In this document: positions 7,657 through 16,929 of the stretch, one piece after another
Numbering within the stretch: position 1 is the first letter of the stretch
How the letters are laid out: each line of letters starts with the position of its first letter
Source of the DNA: Bacillota bacterium
GTDB lineage: Bacteria; Bacillota; GCA-003054495; Carboxydocellales; JAJZSN01
Reading direction: 5' to 3'
Assembly: GCA_021849745.1 (NCBI GenBank)
Contig: JAJZSN010000002.1
Coordinates: 1-64,000, forward strand
Length of the DNA stretch: 64,000 nucleotides
The notes under the pieces: generated by a model
Database searches by the model: none
What the model saw: only the letters and a program-made list of their open reading frames with translations
What the model was told of the DNA's origin: nothing
Made by a program: the position numbers and the translations under genes

Positions 7657-7713
7657 AACCAAGGGCTGCCCTCAAGTGGGATTACCTACTTAGAGGACAG
7701 CCATTGGTTTGTT
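7657..7713 (+). terminator. Long hairpin terminator after the SLH protein
   Basis: AACCAA-GGCTG-CCTC-AAGT pairs, with single bulges, with ACTT-GAGG-CAGCC-TTGGTT, followed by the short T-rich stretch TTTGTTAATAT. The stem is strong and the T-tract weak. Confidence 0.7.
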
Positions 7714-7775
7714 AATATCGCAAAGGATAATCCAGTATATGTAGCATAAGATGCAAATTACCAAGCATTATTTTA

Positions 7776-7805
7776 TTGACCATCGTAAAAGCTGTATAGT
7801 ATAAT
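7776..7805 (+). promoter_or_regulatory. Sigma-A-type promoter of tRNA-Arg
   Basis: TTGACC (7776-7781) and TATAAT (7800-7805) are separated by 18 bases. Transcription would begin near 7812, about 25 bases before the tRNA. Confidence 0.7.
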
Positions 7806-7836
7806 ACCATTTGTGGAATAATTAAAATATCTTTTT

Positions 7837-7911
7837 GCGCCCGTAGCTCAGTGGATAGAGCACAGGTCTCCGGAACCTGGTGCGTAGGTTCGATTCCTAC
7901 CGGGCGCACCA
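7837..7911 (+). tRNA. tRNA-Arg (anticodon CCG)
   Basis: A complete cloverleaf is present. The acceptor GCGCCCG pairs with CGGGCGC, the D stem is GCTC/GAGC, the anticodon stem CAGGT/ACCTG carries loop CTCCGGA (anticodon CCG), and the T arm is TAGGT-TCGATTC-CTACC. CCA is encoded. It would decode CGG codons. Confidence 0.97.
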
Positions 7912-7922
7912 TTGTAATTAAG

Positions 7923-7947
7923 CACACCGTTTTGGGTGTGTTTTTTA
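7923..7947 (+). terminator. Terminator of tRNA-Arg
   Basis: CACACC pairs with GGTGTG and is followed by six T residues, ten bases after the tRNA end. The 200 bases between here and the next gene show nothing I can support. Confidence 0.85.
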
Positions 7948-8153
7948 TTTGTCAGGAACTTTATATTTTGGGTGCGGTAAAGGGAAATGAGCACTCGCCG
8001 CATACTTAGAACTAGCCGGAAATAATCTTAAAATTCTAATATTTCCCTAAGGGGTTGCAGAAAAGTGCTAATGGTTATAGAATAAAGGTGAGCGGTTAAA
8101 AACAAGAAGTGAATGGTCGAAATTAGGGGTTTAATGGTGATGGAGGTGGTTTT

Positions 8154-8777
8154 GTGGTACAACTGTCCACGGTACAATCGGCAACTTCCTTTAAGGGAAA
8201 TATCACTCCTACCGGAATTCACTATATTGAAGTAACGGATCCTGATTCCCTTGAGGCGCAGCAAGCTTTGTTGATGTGCCGGATTATCTTTGGTCTAGGC
8301 AATGAAGAGGTTGCCGATTTATACCAGCAACTAAGGGATTCCCAATGCTTAAGGCCTAACAAGATGCATTTGGTGGTAGCGAAACACGAGGGGAAGGCGG
8401 TGGGTTGCGTCCTGTTCTACCATCTGGCTGAGGTTAATATGGGTTTTATGGACTACATTGTAGTGGCTCCTAGTTACCAGCGGAAAGGTATCGGTCGAAG
8501 CCTTTATAATGCAGCCATAGAAATCCTGGAACGGGACTCTCAGGGCATTAAGGGTATGCTTTTTGAGGTTCATAAAGTGAGCCAGGGCCTTGATAAGCGC
8601 AAAAATTTCTTTTTAAACATTGGGGCTATCCCTATAGATCTATCTTTTTATCCTCTGGGCAAGGAAGTCACTCATTCAGGGATCCTGGTCATGTTTCATC
8701 CCTGGGGTTGTTTCCGCATGACCTGGCCAAACCTGGTCAAGGTCTTTGACAATCTTTCTGCTGTTCTAAATCATTAG
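8154..8777 (+). CDS. GNAT-family N-acetyltransferase
   Basis: This 207-aa protein has the acetyl-CoA binding signature of the GNAT fold near residues 100-118 (VAPSYQRKGIGRSLYNAA), preceded by the beta strand FMDYIVV. An N-terminal helix pair (LLMCRIIFGLGNEEVADLYQQL) and a C-terminal extension with MFHPWGCFRM flank the core. The start is GTG 8154 with GGAGGTGG upstream. The acceptor substrate cannot be read from sequence. It stands alone between a tRNA and a terminator. Confidence 0.85.
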   Translation: MVQLSTVQSATSFKGNITPTGIHYIEVTDPDSLEAQQALLMCRIIFGLGNEEVADLYQQLRDSQCLRPNKMHLVVAKHEGKAVGCVLFYHLAEVNMGFMDYIVVAPSYQRKGIGRSLYNAAIEILERDSQGIKGMLFEVHKVSQGLDKRKNFFLNIGAIPIDLSFYPLGKEVTHSGILVMFHPWGCFRMTWPNLVKVFDNLSAVLNH

Positions 8778-8787
8778 TGTACGTTTA

Positions 8788-8815
8788 CTCAACCAAAATT
8801 GTGGTTGGGTTTTTC
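8788..8815 (+). terminator. Rho-independent terminator
   Basis: CTCAACCA (8788-8795) pairs with TGGTTGGG (8802-8809), followed by TTTTTC. It separates the acetyltransferase gene from alanine dehydrogenase. Confidence 0.85.
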
Positions 8816-8948
8816 TTTATCTGGTTGGGAAACAATAAAGCCATATGGTATCGTGACCAAGAGGAAGGTATTTTTTGGCGGGTGTCGAAAAATGTATGTA
8901 ACAGAGTTTGCCCTTTTGATTTACAGCGATGCGAAGGGGGTCACAGCC

Positions 8949-10067
8949 ATGATAATTGGAGTGCCCAAAGAGATTAAGAATAACGAAAACCGGGTGGCCA
9001 TTACCCCAGCTGGGGTAGCGGCCCTGACCGGCGCCGGGCACCGGGTGATTATTCAGCAAGGGGCCGGTGAAGGCAGTGGTATTGTTGATGCCGACTATGT
9101 AGCAGCAGGCGGGAAAATCTTACCGGTAGCGGCAGATGTCTTTTTCCAGGCTGACATGATCATGAAAGTTAAAGAGCCTTTGCCGTCGGAGTATGATTTA
9201 TTCCGGGAAGACCAGATTCTATTTACTTACCTGCACCTGGCTCCTGAACCTGAGTTGACCCGGGCCTTGTTGGCCAAGAAAGTAGTGGGTATCGCTTACG
9301 AAACCATTCAGTTAGCCAATGGCTCCCTGCCTCTTTTAACTCCCATGAGTGAAGTGGCCGGTCGGATGGCCGTCCAGGTAGGGGCAAGATTCCTGGAAAA
9401 AATCCACGGGGGCCAGGGTATCCTCCTGGGGGGTGTCCCCGGTGTGCCTGGGGCTGAGGTTGTTATTATCGGCGGCGGGGTGGTGGGCAGCAATGCGGCC
9501 AAGATTGCCGTGGGTTTAGGGGCCCAGGTCACCATCATTGATAAAAGCGCCGATCGGCTTCGTTATTTTGACGATTTGTACCAGGGCCGCATCAAAACCC
9601 TCATGTCCAACAGCTATAGTATTGAGACTGCGGTGGCCCAGGCCGACTTGTTGGTAGGAGCAGTGCTCATTCCTGGGGCTAGAGCGCCCCGTCTGGTCAA
9701 CGAGAATATGGTGAAAAACATGAAACTTGGTTCGGTTATCGTGGATGTGGCCATCGACCAAGGGGGCTCCATCGAAACCATTGACCGGATTACCACCCAT
9801 AGTGAACCGACCTATGTCAAACACGGTGTGATTCATTACGCCGTAGCCAATATGCCGGGGGCAGTTCCCCGGACTTCAACCTTTGCCTTAACCAATGCCA
9901 CTTTGCCTTATGCCCTGCAGTTGGCTAATAAAGGATACCTGCGAGCCATCATGGAAGATCCGGCCCTGGCTCAGGGGGTTAATGTAATTGACGGTGAAGT
10001 TGCTTATCAAGCGGTAGCTGAGGCCCTGAACTTACCCTATACTCCTTTGGAAGCAATTATTAAGTGA
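8949..10067 (+). CDS. ald: Alanine dehydrogenase
   Basis: This 372-aa enzyme interconverts L-alanine and pyruvate plus ammonia with NAD. The N-terminus [20 protein letters not shown] is diagnostic of the AlaDH/PNT family and contains the substrate-binding Arg. The Rossmann motif [18 protein letters not shown] lies near residues 174-191, and the signature [11 protein letters not shown] near 300. Length equals that of typical bacterial Ald. I use ATG 8949 (AAGGGGGT upstream); the frame extends 50 codons further upstream but without family similarity. It is likely monocistronic or read with the next CBS-ACT gene. Confidence 0.96.
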   Translation: MIIGVPKEIKNNENRVAITPAGVAALTGAGHRVIIQQGAGEGSGIVDADYVAAGGKILPVAADVFFQADMIMKVKEPLPSEYDLFREDQILFTYLHLAPEPELTRALLAKKVVGIAYETIQLANGSLPLLTPMSEVAGRMAVQVGARFLEKIHGGQGILLGGVPGVPGAEVVIIGGGVVGSNAAKIAVGLGAQVTIIDKSADRLRYFDDLYQGRIKTLMSNSYSIETAVAQADLLVGAVLIPGARAPRLVNENMVKNMKLGSVIVDVAIDQGGSIETIDRITTHSEPTYVKHGVIHYAVANMPGAVPRTSTFALTNATLPYALQLANKGYLRAIMEDPALAQGVNVIDGEVAYQAVAEALNLPYTPLEAIIK

Positions 10068-10162
10068 GTCATTCCTAAACGGGGGAAAGAGGTATTTATA
10101 GGCGAGGAAATACCCCCAAACTTCCCGTCCCAAAGCTACCCACGAAAAGGAGGGTATACAAA

Positions 10163-10771
10163 GTGCTTGTCGAAACCATCATGACAGCCCCGGTTACCAC
10201 CATCTCCCCAGACGATACTATCCTGGCCACCATTGACTTGGTCAGGGAGAAACGCATCCGCCACTTGCCTGTGATAGACGGGGGAAAACTGTCTGGTATT
10301 GTAACTGACCGAGATTTGCGCCCTAATGATGGTACTACTGTGAAAGAGGTAATGACTGCTCCGGTTCACTTTGTTCATCCCCTGGATTCCGTGGCTGAGG
10401 TAGCCCGGCTCATGTATGAATACAAAATTGGTTGCTTGCCTGTTGTACGGGGCGCTGAGGTAATTGGTATCGTTACTGAAACCGATATTTTGCGGTCTTT
10501 TGTGGAGTTGCTGGGGTTTAACAAGCCTGGCTCACATTTAGAGGTTGAGATGCCCGACCGGCCCGGGATGTTGGCGGTGATTGCCGATATAATCAAAGAA
10601 CATGGGGTCAACATAACCAGCGTTTATACCAGCCAGGCCGAAAATCAGGGCCGCAAGGTGCTGGTGTTTAGGATTCAGACCATTGATCTCCGAGCCATTG
10701 TCGCCGATATTATAAAGGCCGGTTACCGGGTCCTCTGGCCGCTGCCCAAGGATGAGGACTTGGGCAAATAA
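10163..10771 (+). CDS. CBS-pair and ACT domain protein (AcuB-like)
   Basis: This 202-aa cytoplasmic protein has two CBS motifs (residues about 1-60, IMTAPVTTISPDDT, and 62-125, VMTAPVHFVHPLDS) that usually bind adenine nucleotides. An ACT-type small-ligand domain follows at about 130-200 (LEVEMPDRPGMLAVIADII). The architecture is that of AcuB of Bacillus, linked to acetoin use, but the acu genes are not adjacent here. The start is GTG 10163, with AAGGAGGG about eight bases upstream. A regulatory role sensing energy state or amino acids is inferred. Confidence 0.85.
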   Translation: MLVETIMTAPVTTISPDDTILATIDLVREKRIRHLPVIDGGKLSGIVTDRDLRPNDGTTVKEVMTAPVHFVHPLDSVAEVARLMYEYKIGCLPVVRGAEVIGIVTETDILRSFVELLGFNKPGSHLEVEMPDRPGMLAVIADIIKEHGVNITSVYTSQAENQGRKVLVFRIQTIDLRAIVADIIKAGYRVLWPLPKDEDLGK

Positions 10772-10837
10772 CCGGGAAGATTCTCTTTCCACGAATCCAG
10801 CCGCTAGGCAATCCAGCAGATTTGGCTAAAATAAAGG

Positions 10838-10882
10838 TTTAGACCGACTTGAATAATATTAGTCGGTCTAAAATATTTTTTC
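10838..10882 (+). terminator. Rho-independent terminator
   Basis: TTTAGACCGACT (10838-10849) pairs with AGTCGGTCTAAA (10861-10872), followed by ATATTTTTT. Confidence 0.9.
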
Positions 10883-10950
10883 CAAGCAGCAGGAATACCC
10901 AGCCAAGTGTTTAATATTTTAATAAGTACATAACGAGGGGAGATGATTAG

Positions 10951-12060
10951 GTGTATCGTAAACAAAAGTTCAGTATGCTATTAGCGGCTTTATTATTGGT
11001 ACAACTGCTGGTAGTAGGCGGAGCCCAGGGCGCCCAGGCTATCAAGGTGGTAATCAATGGCAAGCAGGTCTCCGTGAACCCCGCTCCGATACTGGTTAAT
11101 GGTAAAGTCTTGGTTCCTGCCCGGCAGGTTCTGGAGAATTTAGGGGCTGAAGTGGACTGGGATAAAGAAGCTCAAACTGTTTTTGTGGAAAAAGGGTATA
11201 CAAGTATAGAGTTGATGATTGATGAAGATTTTGCCCTGGTTAACGGCGCTCCTAAGGATTTAGACGTTCCGGCCCAATTGATTAAAGGGCGTACTTATAT
11301 TCCTTTACGTTTTGTCGGCCAGAGTCTGGGGGCCAAGGTGGATTGGGATGCCGCTACCTGGACGGTTAACATTACCTTAGAACCGGAAAAACCCTTGGAG
11401 GGATTAGCGGCCTTGGTCAGGGACAGTGTTTATAATAGCGAGATGGCTAATTCCGCTGAATTTACCTTGGAAGGCCAGATGAAAATCCCTGATATACCCC
11501 AATTAAACATGGTCAAGCTAGATTTTAAGAAACAAGGGGAAACCTACTATGCAACAGGTCATGCCCTGGGTTGGCCCTTTGAAGGGGTCTATCACAATGA
11601 AATGGTTTACCTGAAAAGCATCCTTTTTGATAACCAGTGGTTAAGTCTTAAAGAATTTGGCCTCACTGACCAAGATATTAAAGATTTCCAGGCAGAAATG
11701 CGTTTATCCCGGCAAGATTATGAAGCAAACTATAAAGAGTTTTTAACTCATATCGTCCGGCAACTGGGTACGCCGGTGGGACTCGGGGAAGAAAATGTTA
11801 ACGGTGTGGCAACTAAGAAAATCCAGTTTAAGCCCACTAAGGAGCAGTTAGGAAGTTTAAATGAACTGGTTGGCGGGCCGGAAATTACCGAGATGGTCCC
11901 TATCGTGTGGGTGGATGCTAAAGATTCTTTGTTATACAAGTTTGACTTTGAAGTCAAGTTCTATGAGCGAGGACAGGGCGGGTTCCTCAAAATTAAGGGC
12001 GATTACAAGAGTATTAACAAACCGGTGGAAATTACTATTCCCGATATTGCCAAAAAGTAA
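10951..12060 (+). CDS. Secreted copper amine oxidase N-terminal-like domain protein
   Basis: This 369-aa protein has a signal peptide (LLAALLLVQLLVVGGAQG, cut near residue 30). Residues about 33-145 form a duplicated Cu_amine_oxidN1 module (VNGKVLVPARQVLENLGAEV, TYIPLRFVGQSLGAKV), a domain widespread in exported Clostridia proteins and not itself catalytic. Residues 150-369 form a lipoprotein-like beta domain of unknown function. GTG 10951 has GAGGGGAGATG upstream. Probable role is in the cell envelope; no substrate is evident. Confidence 0.8.
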   Translation: MYRKQKFSMLLAALLLVQLLVVGGAQGAQAIKVVINGKQVSVNPAPILVNGKVLVPARQVLENLGAEVDWDKEAQTVFVEKGYTSIELMIDEDFALVNGAPKDLDVPAQLIKGRTYIPLRFVGQSLGAKVDWDAATWTVNITLEPEKPLEGLAALVRDSVYNSEMANSAEFTLEGQMKIPDIPQLNMVKLDFKKQGETYYATGHALGWPFEGVYHNEMVYLKSILFDNQWLSLKEFGLTDQDIKDFQAEMRLSRQDYEANYKEFLTHIVRQLGTPVGLGEENVNGVATKKIQFKPTKEQLGSLNELVGGPEITEMVPIVWVDAKDSLLYKFDFEVKFYERGQGGFLKIKGDYKSINKPVEITIPDIAKK

Positions 12061-12067
12061 AGGAACC

Positions 12068-12100
12068 AAGAGGGTGTCTCAAAGCTGGGACACCTTTTAA
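12068..12100 (+). terminator. Rho-independent terminator
   Basis: GGTGTC (12073-12078) pairs with GACACC (12089-12094), flanked by AA and TT extensions and followed by TTTT. Confidence 0.8.
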
Positions 12101-12246
12101 TTTTAAGCTGTTGCCTTTTATGTGATTATTTTAGATGAGTAGATCGAAGGGCGAAGTTGTTTTAGAAATATTTCCTTTGGCCTGTTTTTTGCTTTTAAGA
12201 AACAGGGTATAATTTAACTAACAGGAAAATCTTAAGGAGGACGGTT

Positions 12247-13224
12247 ATGCTGCCCAAACTGGTGGAAGTATATCGAGGCAAATTGGTAGAATCGGTTCAC
12301 CGGGGTGCGGTGGTGGTAGTGGACCAAACGGGACGAATCTTGGAGCAGTGGGGTGACAGTGGGTTAGTTACCTACTGGCGATCTGCCGCCAAACCGGTGC
12401 AAGCTGTTACGGTAGTGGCCGGCGGGGTAGTGGAGGCTTATGGGTTAACAGGTGAGGAAATCGCCCTGATGACCGGTTCCCATGGCGGGGAAACGCAGCA
12501 CGTTAGGGTGATTCAATCCATCTTGGGCAAATTGGGGTTAGGGCCGGAACACCTTCTTTGTGGTATTCATCCGCCCACCAACAAAGAGGCGGCCCGGGAA
12601 TTGGCGGCCCAGGGCCGCCAGCCTGAAGTCTGGCATCACAACTGCTCAGGTAAACACGGCGGCATGCTGGCTCTGGCTGCACACCTGCGGGCCGACCTGG
12701 GCAGCTATCTGGACATCCATCATCCGGTCCAACAAAGGATGCTGGATACTGTAGCCTCATTTGCTCAGCTTCCCCAAGGGCAGATTACCGTTGGTATAGA
12801 TGGCTGCGGGGTGCCCGTTTATGGTATGCCCTTGTCCAATATGGCCCTGGCATTTGCCCGGCTAACCGGAGACGGGGCTGGGGAGGCTGCTCGTCGGGTG
12901 GTGGAGAATATGCTGGCCCACCCTGAAATGGTGGCAGGAACTAATAGTTTCGATACCCAATTAATCAAAGTGACAGATGGCAAGGTAATAGCCAAGATTG
13001 GGGCAGAAGGGGTCTATTGTGTGGGTCTAGTGGGTCGGGGCATTGGCCTGGCGGCTAAGGTTGAGGACGGTAACACTAGGGCCTTGCCGCCTGTGGTGGT
13101 GGAATTTCTGGACAGGATAAGGGTTCTTCTTCCGGATGAATTGGCTCTGCTCAAGTCTTTTCACCAACCGGAGGTGAAAAACCATCGAGGGGAAAAGGTT
13201 GGAGAAATCAAAGTAATTATTTAG
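12247..13224 (+). CDS. Asparaginase (L-asparaginase II family)
   Basis: This 325-aa protein resembles the asparaginase II family (Pfam Asparaginase_II), which is distinct from the classical bacterial AnsA/AnsB fold. Features include the N-terminal strand VEVYRGKLVESVHRGAVVVV, WRSAAKPVQA, the short SHGGETQH, HHNCSGKHGGMLA near residue 135 and GIDGCGVPVYG near 180. It would hydrolyse asparagine to aspartate and ammonia in the cytoplasm; no signal peptide is seen. ATG 12247 has AAGGAGGA upstream. It is a single gene closed by a strong bidirectional terminator about 100 bases downstream. Confidence 0.88.
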   Translation: MLPKLVEVYRGKLVESVHRGAVVVVDQTGRILEQWGDSGLVTYWRSAAKPVQAVTVVAGGVVEAYGLTGEEIALMTGSHGGETQHVRVIQSILGKLGLGPEHLLCGIHPPTNKEAARELAAQGRQPEVWHHNCSGKHGGMLALAAHLRADLGSYLDIHHPVQQRMLDTVASFAQLPQGQITVGIDGCGVPVYGMPLSNMALAFARLTGDGAGEAARRVVENMLAHPEMVAGTNSFDTQLIKVTDGKVIAKIGAEGVYCVGLVGRGIGLAAKVEDGNTRALPPVVVEFLDRIRVLLPDELALLKSFHQPEVKNHRGEKVGEIKVII

Positions 13225-13331
13225 ATTCTAAAATTTATAATCCGTCTTGGTTTTTTATAAAAATTAGAAACGCCACTTTTAAGCTTGTTCTAATAAAGAA
13301 AAATACATTTACTTAAGACTTATTACCGAAA

Positions 13332-13376
13332 AAAACCCCTCAATGTTTCTAAAATTTAGAAACATTGAGGGGTTTT
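13332..13376. terminator. Perfect 22-bp hairpin terminator, bidirectional
   Basis: AAAACCCCTCAATGTTTCTAAA is perfectly complementary to the sequence at 13355-13376, with a one-base nominal loop. The A and T ends allow termination in both directions. The rest of 13225-13532 is AT-rich with no gene. Confidence 0.9.
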
Positions 13377-13380
13377 GCAG

Positions 13381-13412
13381 CTTAAACTGTAGCTTGCAGC
13401 TTATAGCTTTTA
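13381..13412. repeat. 7-bp repeat run (AGCTTNN)
   Basis: Four units (GTAGCTT, GCAGCTT, ATAGCTT type) follow the terminator directly, upstream of sdhC. Confidence 0.7.
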
Positions 13413-13532
13413 AAGAATTCTTTATAAGTGTTTAAAGGACCCAAAAGAATGCATCCAAGCTACCGGCTAAATTGGCATAAATATTGCTACAGTATTTGCC
13501 TATACTATAAAAATGAAAGGAGAACCAACAGG

Positions 13533-14147
13533 ATGAGTAACGGCAATCATTTTATTATTCGTAAAATCCATTCTTTATTAGGAATTATACCCATTGGATT
13601 ATTTTTGCTAGAGCATCTTTTTGTCAATTCCTTTGCCGGAAAGGGGCCGGAGGTTTTTAACCAAAAGATTAAGTTTTTTCAGGAGCTTCCTTTTCTAGTC
13701 TTCATTGAAATTCTGTTCATTTTCGCCCCCATCCTTTTTCATGGCATTTATGGCCTCTGGATTGTGGTCACCGGTCAGAGCAATATCCTGCAATATGGTT
13801 ATTACCGTAACTGGTTCTATGTAATCCAGCGGGCCTCAGGGGTCATCGCCCTGTTCTTCGTTTTTTGGCATGTTTATATTACCCGACTAAGTTCTGCCTT
13901 ATACGGAACTCCTATCAGCTTTGAGTTCATGGCCCAACAGCTTGCCGACCCTATAACCATGGCCATGTATGTCATCGGCCTGGTGGCAGCCACCTTCCAT
14001 TTTGCCAACGGCCTCTGGGCTTTCCTAGTTTCCTGGGGTATCACTATCGGCCCTCGGTCCCAAAAAGTATCTACCTGGGCCTGCACCGGCCTATTCCTGG
14101 TCTTGACTGCAGTGGGGCTGAAGGCTCTGGCGGCTTTTGCGGGATAA
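13533..14147 (+). CDS. sdhC: Succinate dehydrogenase / fumarate reductase cytochrome b558 subunit
   Basis: This 204-aa protein with about five membrane helices is of the B. subtilis SdhC (b558) type, the diheme anchor of type-B succinate:menaquinone oxidoreductase. Candidate heme-ligating His residues appear in HSLLGIIPIG, LLEHLF, FHGIYGLW, FWHVYIT and FHFANGLW. Length equals the Bacillus subunit. I choose ATG 13533, where family similarity begins and AAAGGAG lies ten bases upstream, rather than more upstream codons. The sdhA and sdhB genes follow after a 180-base gap filled with repeats. It could work as fumarate reductase under anaerobic growth. Confidence 0.93.
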   Translation: MSNGNHFIIRKIHSLLGIIPIGLFLLEHLFVNSFAGKGPEVFNQKIKFFQELPFLVFIEILFIFAPILFHGIYGLWIVVTGQSNILQYGYYRNWFYVIQRASGVIALFFVFWHVYITRLSSALYGTPISFEFMAQQLADPITMAMYVIGLVAATFHFANGLWAFLVSWGITIGPRSQKVSTWACTGLFLVLTAVGLKALAAFAG

Positions 14148-14300
14148 TAGTTTGTAGCTGATAGCTTGTAGCTTATAGCTTGAATGTTGTTCTTTAAGGT
14201 TTAAAAACTTTTAAGAAATTCTTAAGAGCTACAAGCTACCAGCTATAAGCTATCAGCTAACTAAAGAGCTACCAGCTACAAGCTAAATCAAGAGCTAAAA
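14148..14300. repeat. Inverted pair of 7-bp repeat arrays between sdhC and sdhA
   Basis: TAGCTGATAGCTTGTAGCTT-type heptamers follow sdhC. After about 50 AT-rich bases the complementary AGCTACA, AGCTACC, AGCTATA units run to about 14300. They lie inside an operon, so a transcript would carry a large potential hairpin between sdhC and sdhA. Confidence 0.85.
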
Positions 14301-14327
14301 GTTAAATCAAGATAAGGAGGCAAAAAC

Positions 14328-16076
14328 ATGCCAAAGATAATTGTAGTCGGTGGCGGATTGGCCGGGCTGATGGCCACCGTGAAAGCCGCTGAAGCGGGAT
14401 ATAAAGTGGATCTGTTCTCCCTAGTGCCGGTTAAACGTTCTCATTCGGTATGTGCTCAGGGAGGGATTAATGGGGCGGTTAACACTAAGGGGGAAGGGGA
14501 TTCTCCCTGGGAGCATTTCGATGATACCATTTACGGGGGTGACTTCCTGGCCAACCAGCCCCCGGTCAAGGCCATGTGTGAAGCGGCCCCTAGTATCATT
14601 CATCTAATGGATCGCATGGGGGTAATGTTTAACCGCACCGGTGAAGGATTGCTGGATTTTCGCCGTTTTGGCGGCACTAAGCATCACCGAACTGCTTTTT
14701 CTGGGGCCACCACCGGGCAGCAGCTCCTCTACGCCTGTGACGAACAGGTGCGGCGCCACGAAACCGCCGGTCTGGTACAAAAATACGAGGGCTGGGAGTT
14801 CCTAGGGGCCATCCTTGATGATGGGGGCGTATGCCGGGGGATGGTGGCCCAGAACCTGGCCACCATGGAAATCAAAGCCTTTCAGGGTGATGCCGTCATC
14901 CTGGCCACCGGCGGATTAGGCTTCGTCTTCGGCAAGTCCACTAACTCCACCATCTGTACCGGGGCCGCCGCTGCCGCTGTTTACCGGCAGGGTGCCTATT
15001 TCGCCAACGGCGAATTCATCCAGATTCACCCCACTGCCATTCCCGGTGAAGACAAGCTGCGTCTAATGTCCGAATCGGCCCGGGGGGAAGGGGGCCGGGT
15101 CTGGACCTACAAGGACGGCAAGCCCTGGTACTTCCTGGAGGAAAAGTACCCCGCCTACGGCAATCTGGTGCCGCGGGATATCGCCACCCGGGAGATTTTT
15201 GACGTTTGTGTCAATCAGAGGTTGGGTGTTAACGACGAAAACATGGTTTACCTTGATTTGTCCCATATTGACTCCAAGGAACTGGACCGCAAACTGGGTG
15301 GAATCCTGGAGATTTACGAGAAGTTTGCGGGTGAAGATCCAAGAAAAGTGCCCATGAAGATTTTCCCCGGTGCCCATTACTCCATGGGCGGCCTGTGGGT
15401 TGATTTTGACCACATGACCAACATTCCCGGTCTGTTCGCTGCTGGGGAGTGTGATTACCAGTATCATGGCGCCAACCGCCTGGGAGCCAACTCCCTCCTT
15501 TCCGCCATCTACAGCGGGATGGTGGTAGGACCTAAGGCTATAGAATACATCAAAGGACTGAAGAAAACGGCCATCGAATGCAGTTCTGCCCTCTTTAAGA
15601 CCGAGGAGAAAAAGCATCAGCAAGAATTTGAGGCTATCTACAAAATGGACGGGAAGGAGAATCCCTACCGTATTCATGAAGAAATGGGCAACTGGATGAC
15701 CAATAATGTTACGGTAGTGCGCTACAATGACAAATTAAAAGCAACCGAGGACAAACTGCAGGAACTTCAGGAGCGATACCGGAAAATCGGTCTGGACGAC
15801 GGTTTGCGTTGGAGCAACCAGGCCGCCGTTTTTACCCGACAGCTTAAAGGCATGCTGGACTTGGCCCGGGCCATTACCATAGGGGCCCTGAACCGTAATG
15901 AGAGCCGGGGCGCCCACTACAAGCCGGATTTTCCGGAACGGGACGATGACAACTGGCTTAAGACCACTAAAGCCAAATATACTCCCGGCGGCCCTGAATT
16001 CAGTTATGAAGAAGTGGATGTATCCTTAATCAAACCGCGGCCTAGAAAGTATGACGTGGATAAGGAGGTAGTGTAG
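14328..16076 (+). CDS. sdhA: Succinate dehydrogenase / fumarate reductase flavoprotein subunit
   Basis: This 582-aa flavoprotein oxidises succinate or reduces fumarate on the cytoplasmic face. It starts with the dinucleotide-binding motif IIVVGGGLAGLMATVKAAE. The covalent FAD His lies in SHSVCAQGGINGAVN (about residue 42), the active-site segment in SESARGEGGRVW (about 245), and the typical type-B signature in GAHYSMGGLWVD (about 350). AAGGAGG precedes ATG 14328. The one-base gap to sdhB indicates tight coupling. Direction in vivo (oxidation or fumarate respiration) cannot be decided from sequence. Confidence 0.97.
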   Translation: MPKIIVVGGGLAGLMATVKAAEAGYKVDLFSLVPVKRSHSVCAQGGINGAVNTKGEGDSPWEHFDDTIYGGDFLANQPPVKAMCEAAPSIIHLMDRMGVMFNRTGEGLLDFRRFGGTKHHRTAFSGATTGQQLLYACDEQVRRHETAGLVQKYEGWEFLGAILDDGGVCRGMVAQNLATMEIKAFQGDAVILATGGLGFVFGKSTNSTICTGAAAAAVYRQGAYFANGEFIQIHPTAIPGEDKLRLMSESARGEGGRVWTYKDGKPWYFLEEKYPAYGNLVPRDIATREIFDVCVNQRLGVNDENMVYLDLSHIDSKELDRKLGGILEIYEKFAGEDPRKVPMKIFPGAHYSMGGLWVDFDHMTNIPGLFAAGECDYQYHGANRLGANSLLSAIYSGMVVGPKAIEYIKGLKKTAIECSSALFKTEEKKHQQEFEAIYKMDGKENPYRIHEEMGNWMTNNVTVVRYNDKLKATEDKLQELQERYRKIGLDDGLRWSNQAAVFTRQLKGMLDLARAITIGALNRNESRGAHYKPDFPERDDDNWLKTTKAKYTPGGPEFSYEEVDVSLIKPRPRKYDVDKEVV

Positions 16077-16077
16077 T

Positions 16078-16824
16078 ATGGCTGACTTTATTCACCTCCG
16101 GGTCAAACGCCAGGACGGCCCCCAGGCTCAATCACGCTGGGAGGATTTTAAGATTCCTTATAAACCAAATATGAATATCATCTCCGTATTGATGGAGATA
16201 CAGAAAAGTCCAGTTAACGCCCGCGGTGAGAAAACAACCCCGGTAATCTGGGAATGTAACTGCTTAGAAGAAGTCTGCGGGGCGTGCACTATGATCATCA
16301 ACGGCAAAGCCCGCCAGGCCTGTACCGCCCTTATCGACCAACTGCCCCAGACCATTGAATTGCGGCCCTTAAGCAAATTCACCCTTATTCGCGACTTGAT
16401 GGTGGACCGGCAGATTATGTTTGATAACTTAAAGAAAGTCAAAGCCTGGATACCCATTGACGGCTCCTATGACTTGGGCCCAGGCCCACGACTGGCCGGC
16501 AAGGTTCAGGAATGGGCTTATGAGTTATCTAAGTGTATGACTTGCGGCTGCTGTATGGAGGCCTGTCCCCAGGTCAACTCCCGATCCAACTTTATCGGAC
16601 CGGCGGCCATTTCACAGGTGAGGCTCTTCAACGCTCATCCCACCGGTGAGATGAACAAGGAAGAGCGACTGGAGGCCCTTTTGGGAAACGGCGGCATTAC
16701 CGATTGCGGCAATTCCCAGAACTGTGTAAGGGCCTGTCCCAAGGAAATTCCCTTGACCACTTCCATTGCCGACATCAATAAAGAAACCACCCTTTACGGT
16801 ATTCGTAGGTGGTTACGCAGGTAA
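16078..16824 (+). CDS. sdhB: Succinate dehydrogenase / fumarate reductase iron-sulfur subunit
   Basis: This 248-aa subunit carries the three clusters linking the flavin to heme b. The [2Fe-2S] ligands lie in CNCLEEVCGACTM plus C of ARQAC (residues about 59-82). The [4Fe-4S] and [3Fe-4S] ligands lie in CMTCGCCMEACPQ (about 153) and CGNSQNCVRACPKEIP (about 216). All expected Cys are present. The ATG overlaps a purine-rich end of sdhA (AAGGAGGTAG), which gives its ribosome site. A terminator follows. Confidence 0.97.
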   Translation: MADFIHLRVKRQDGPQAQSRWEDFKIPYKPNMNIISVLMEIQKSPVNARGEKTTPVIWECNCLEEVCGACTMIINGKARQACTALIDQLPQTIELRPLSKFTLIRDLMVDRQIMFDNLKKVKAWIPIDGSYDLGPGPRLAGKVQEWAYELSKCMTCGCCMEACPQVNSRSNFIGPAAISQVRLFNAHPTGEMNKEERLEALLGNGGITDCGNSQNCVRACPKEIPLTTSIADINKETTLYGIRRWLRR

Positions 16825-16880
16825 CGGTGTTTTTAGAACATTATAGTTATACATAATCATCTATCCTTTTCAATTGTGCC

Positions 16881-16912
16881 TACAGGCTGTTTTTTAACAG
16901 CCTGTATTTTAT
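16881..16912 (+). terminator. Terminator of the sdhCAB operon
   Basis: TACAGGCTGTT (16881-16891) pairs with AACAGCCTGTA (16896-16906), followed by TTTTATT. Confidence 0.9.
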
Positions 16913-16929
16913 TACAGGGAACCTACCGA

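Noticed and set aside
7712-7927. Minus-strand frame of 71 codons with the GIEPTHQVPET sequence
   Set aside because: It is the antisense of tRNA-Arg; this kind of translated tRNA artefact is common in databases and no ribosome site is present.
15063-15677. 204-codon minus-strand frame inside sdhA
   Set aside because: The sdhA frame is fully conserved; the opposite frame has no ribosome site or family similarity.
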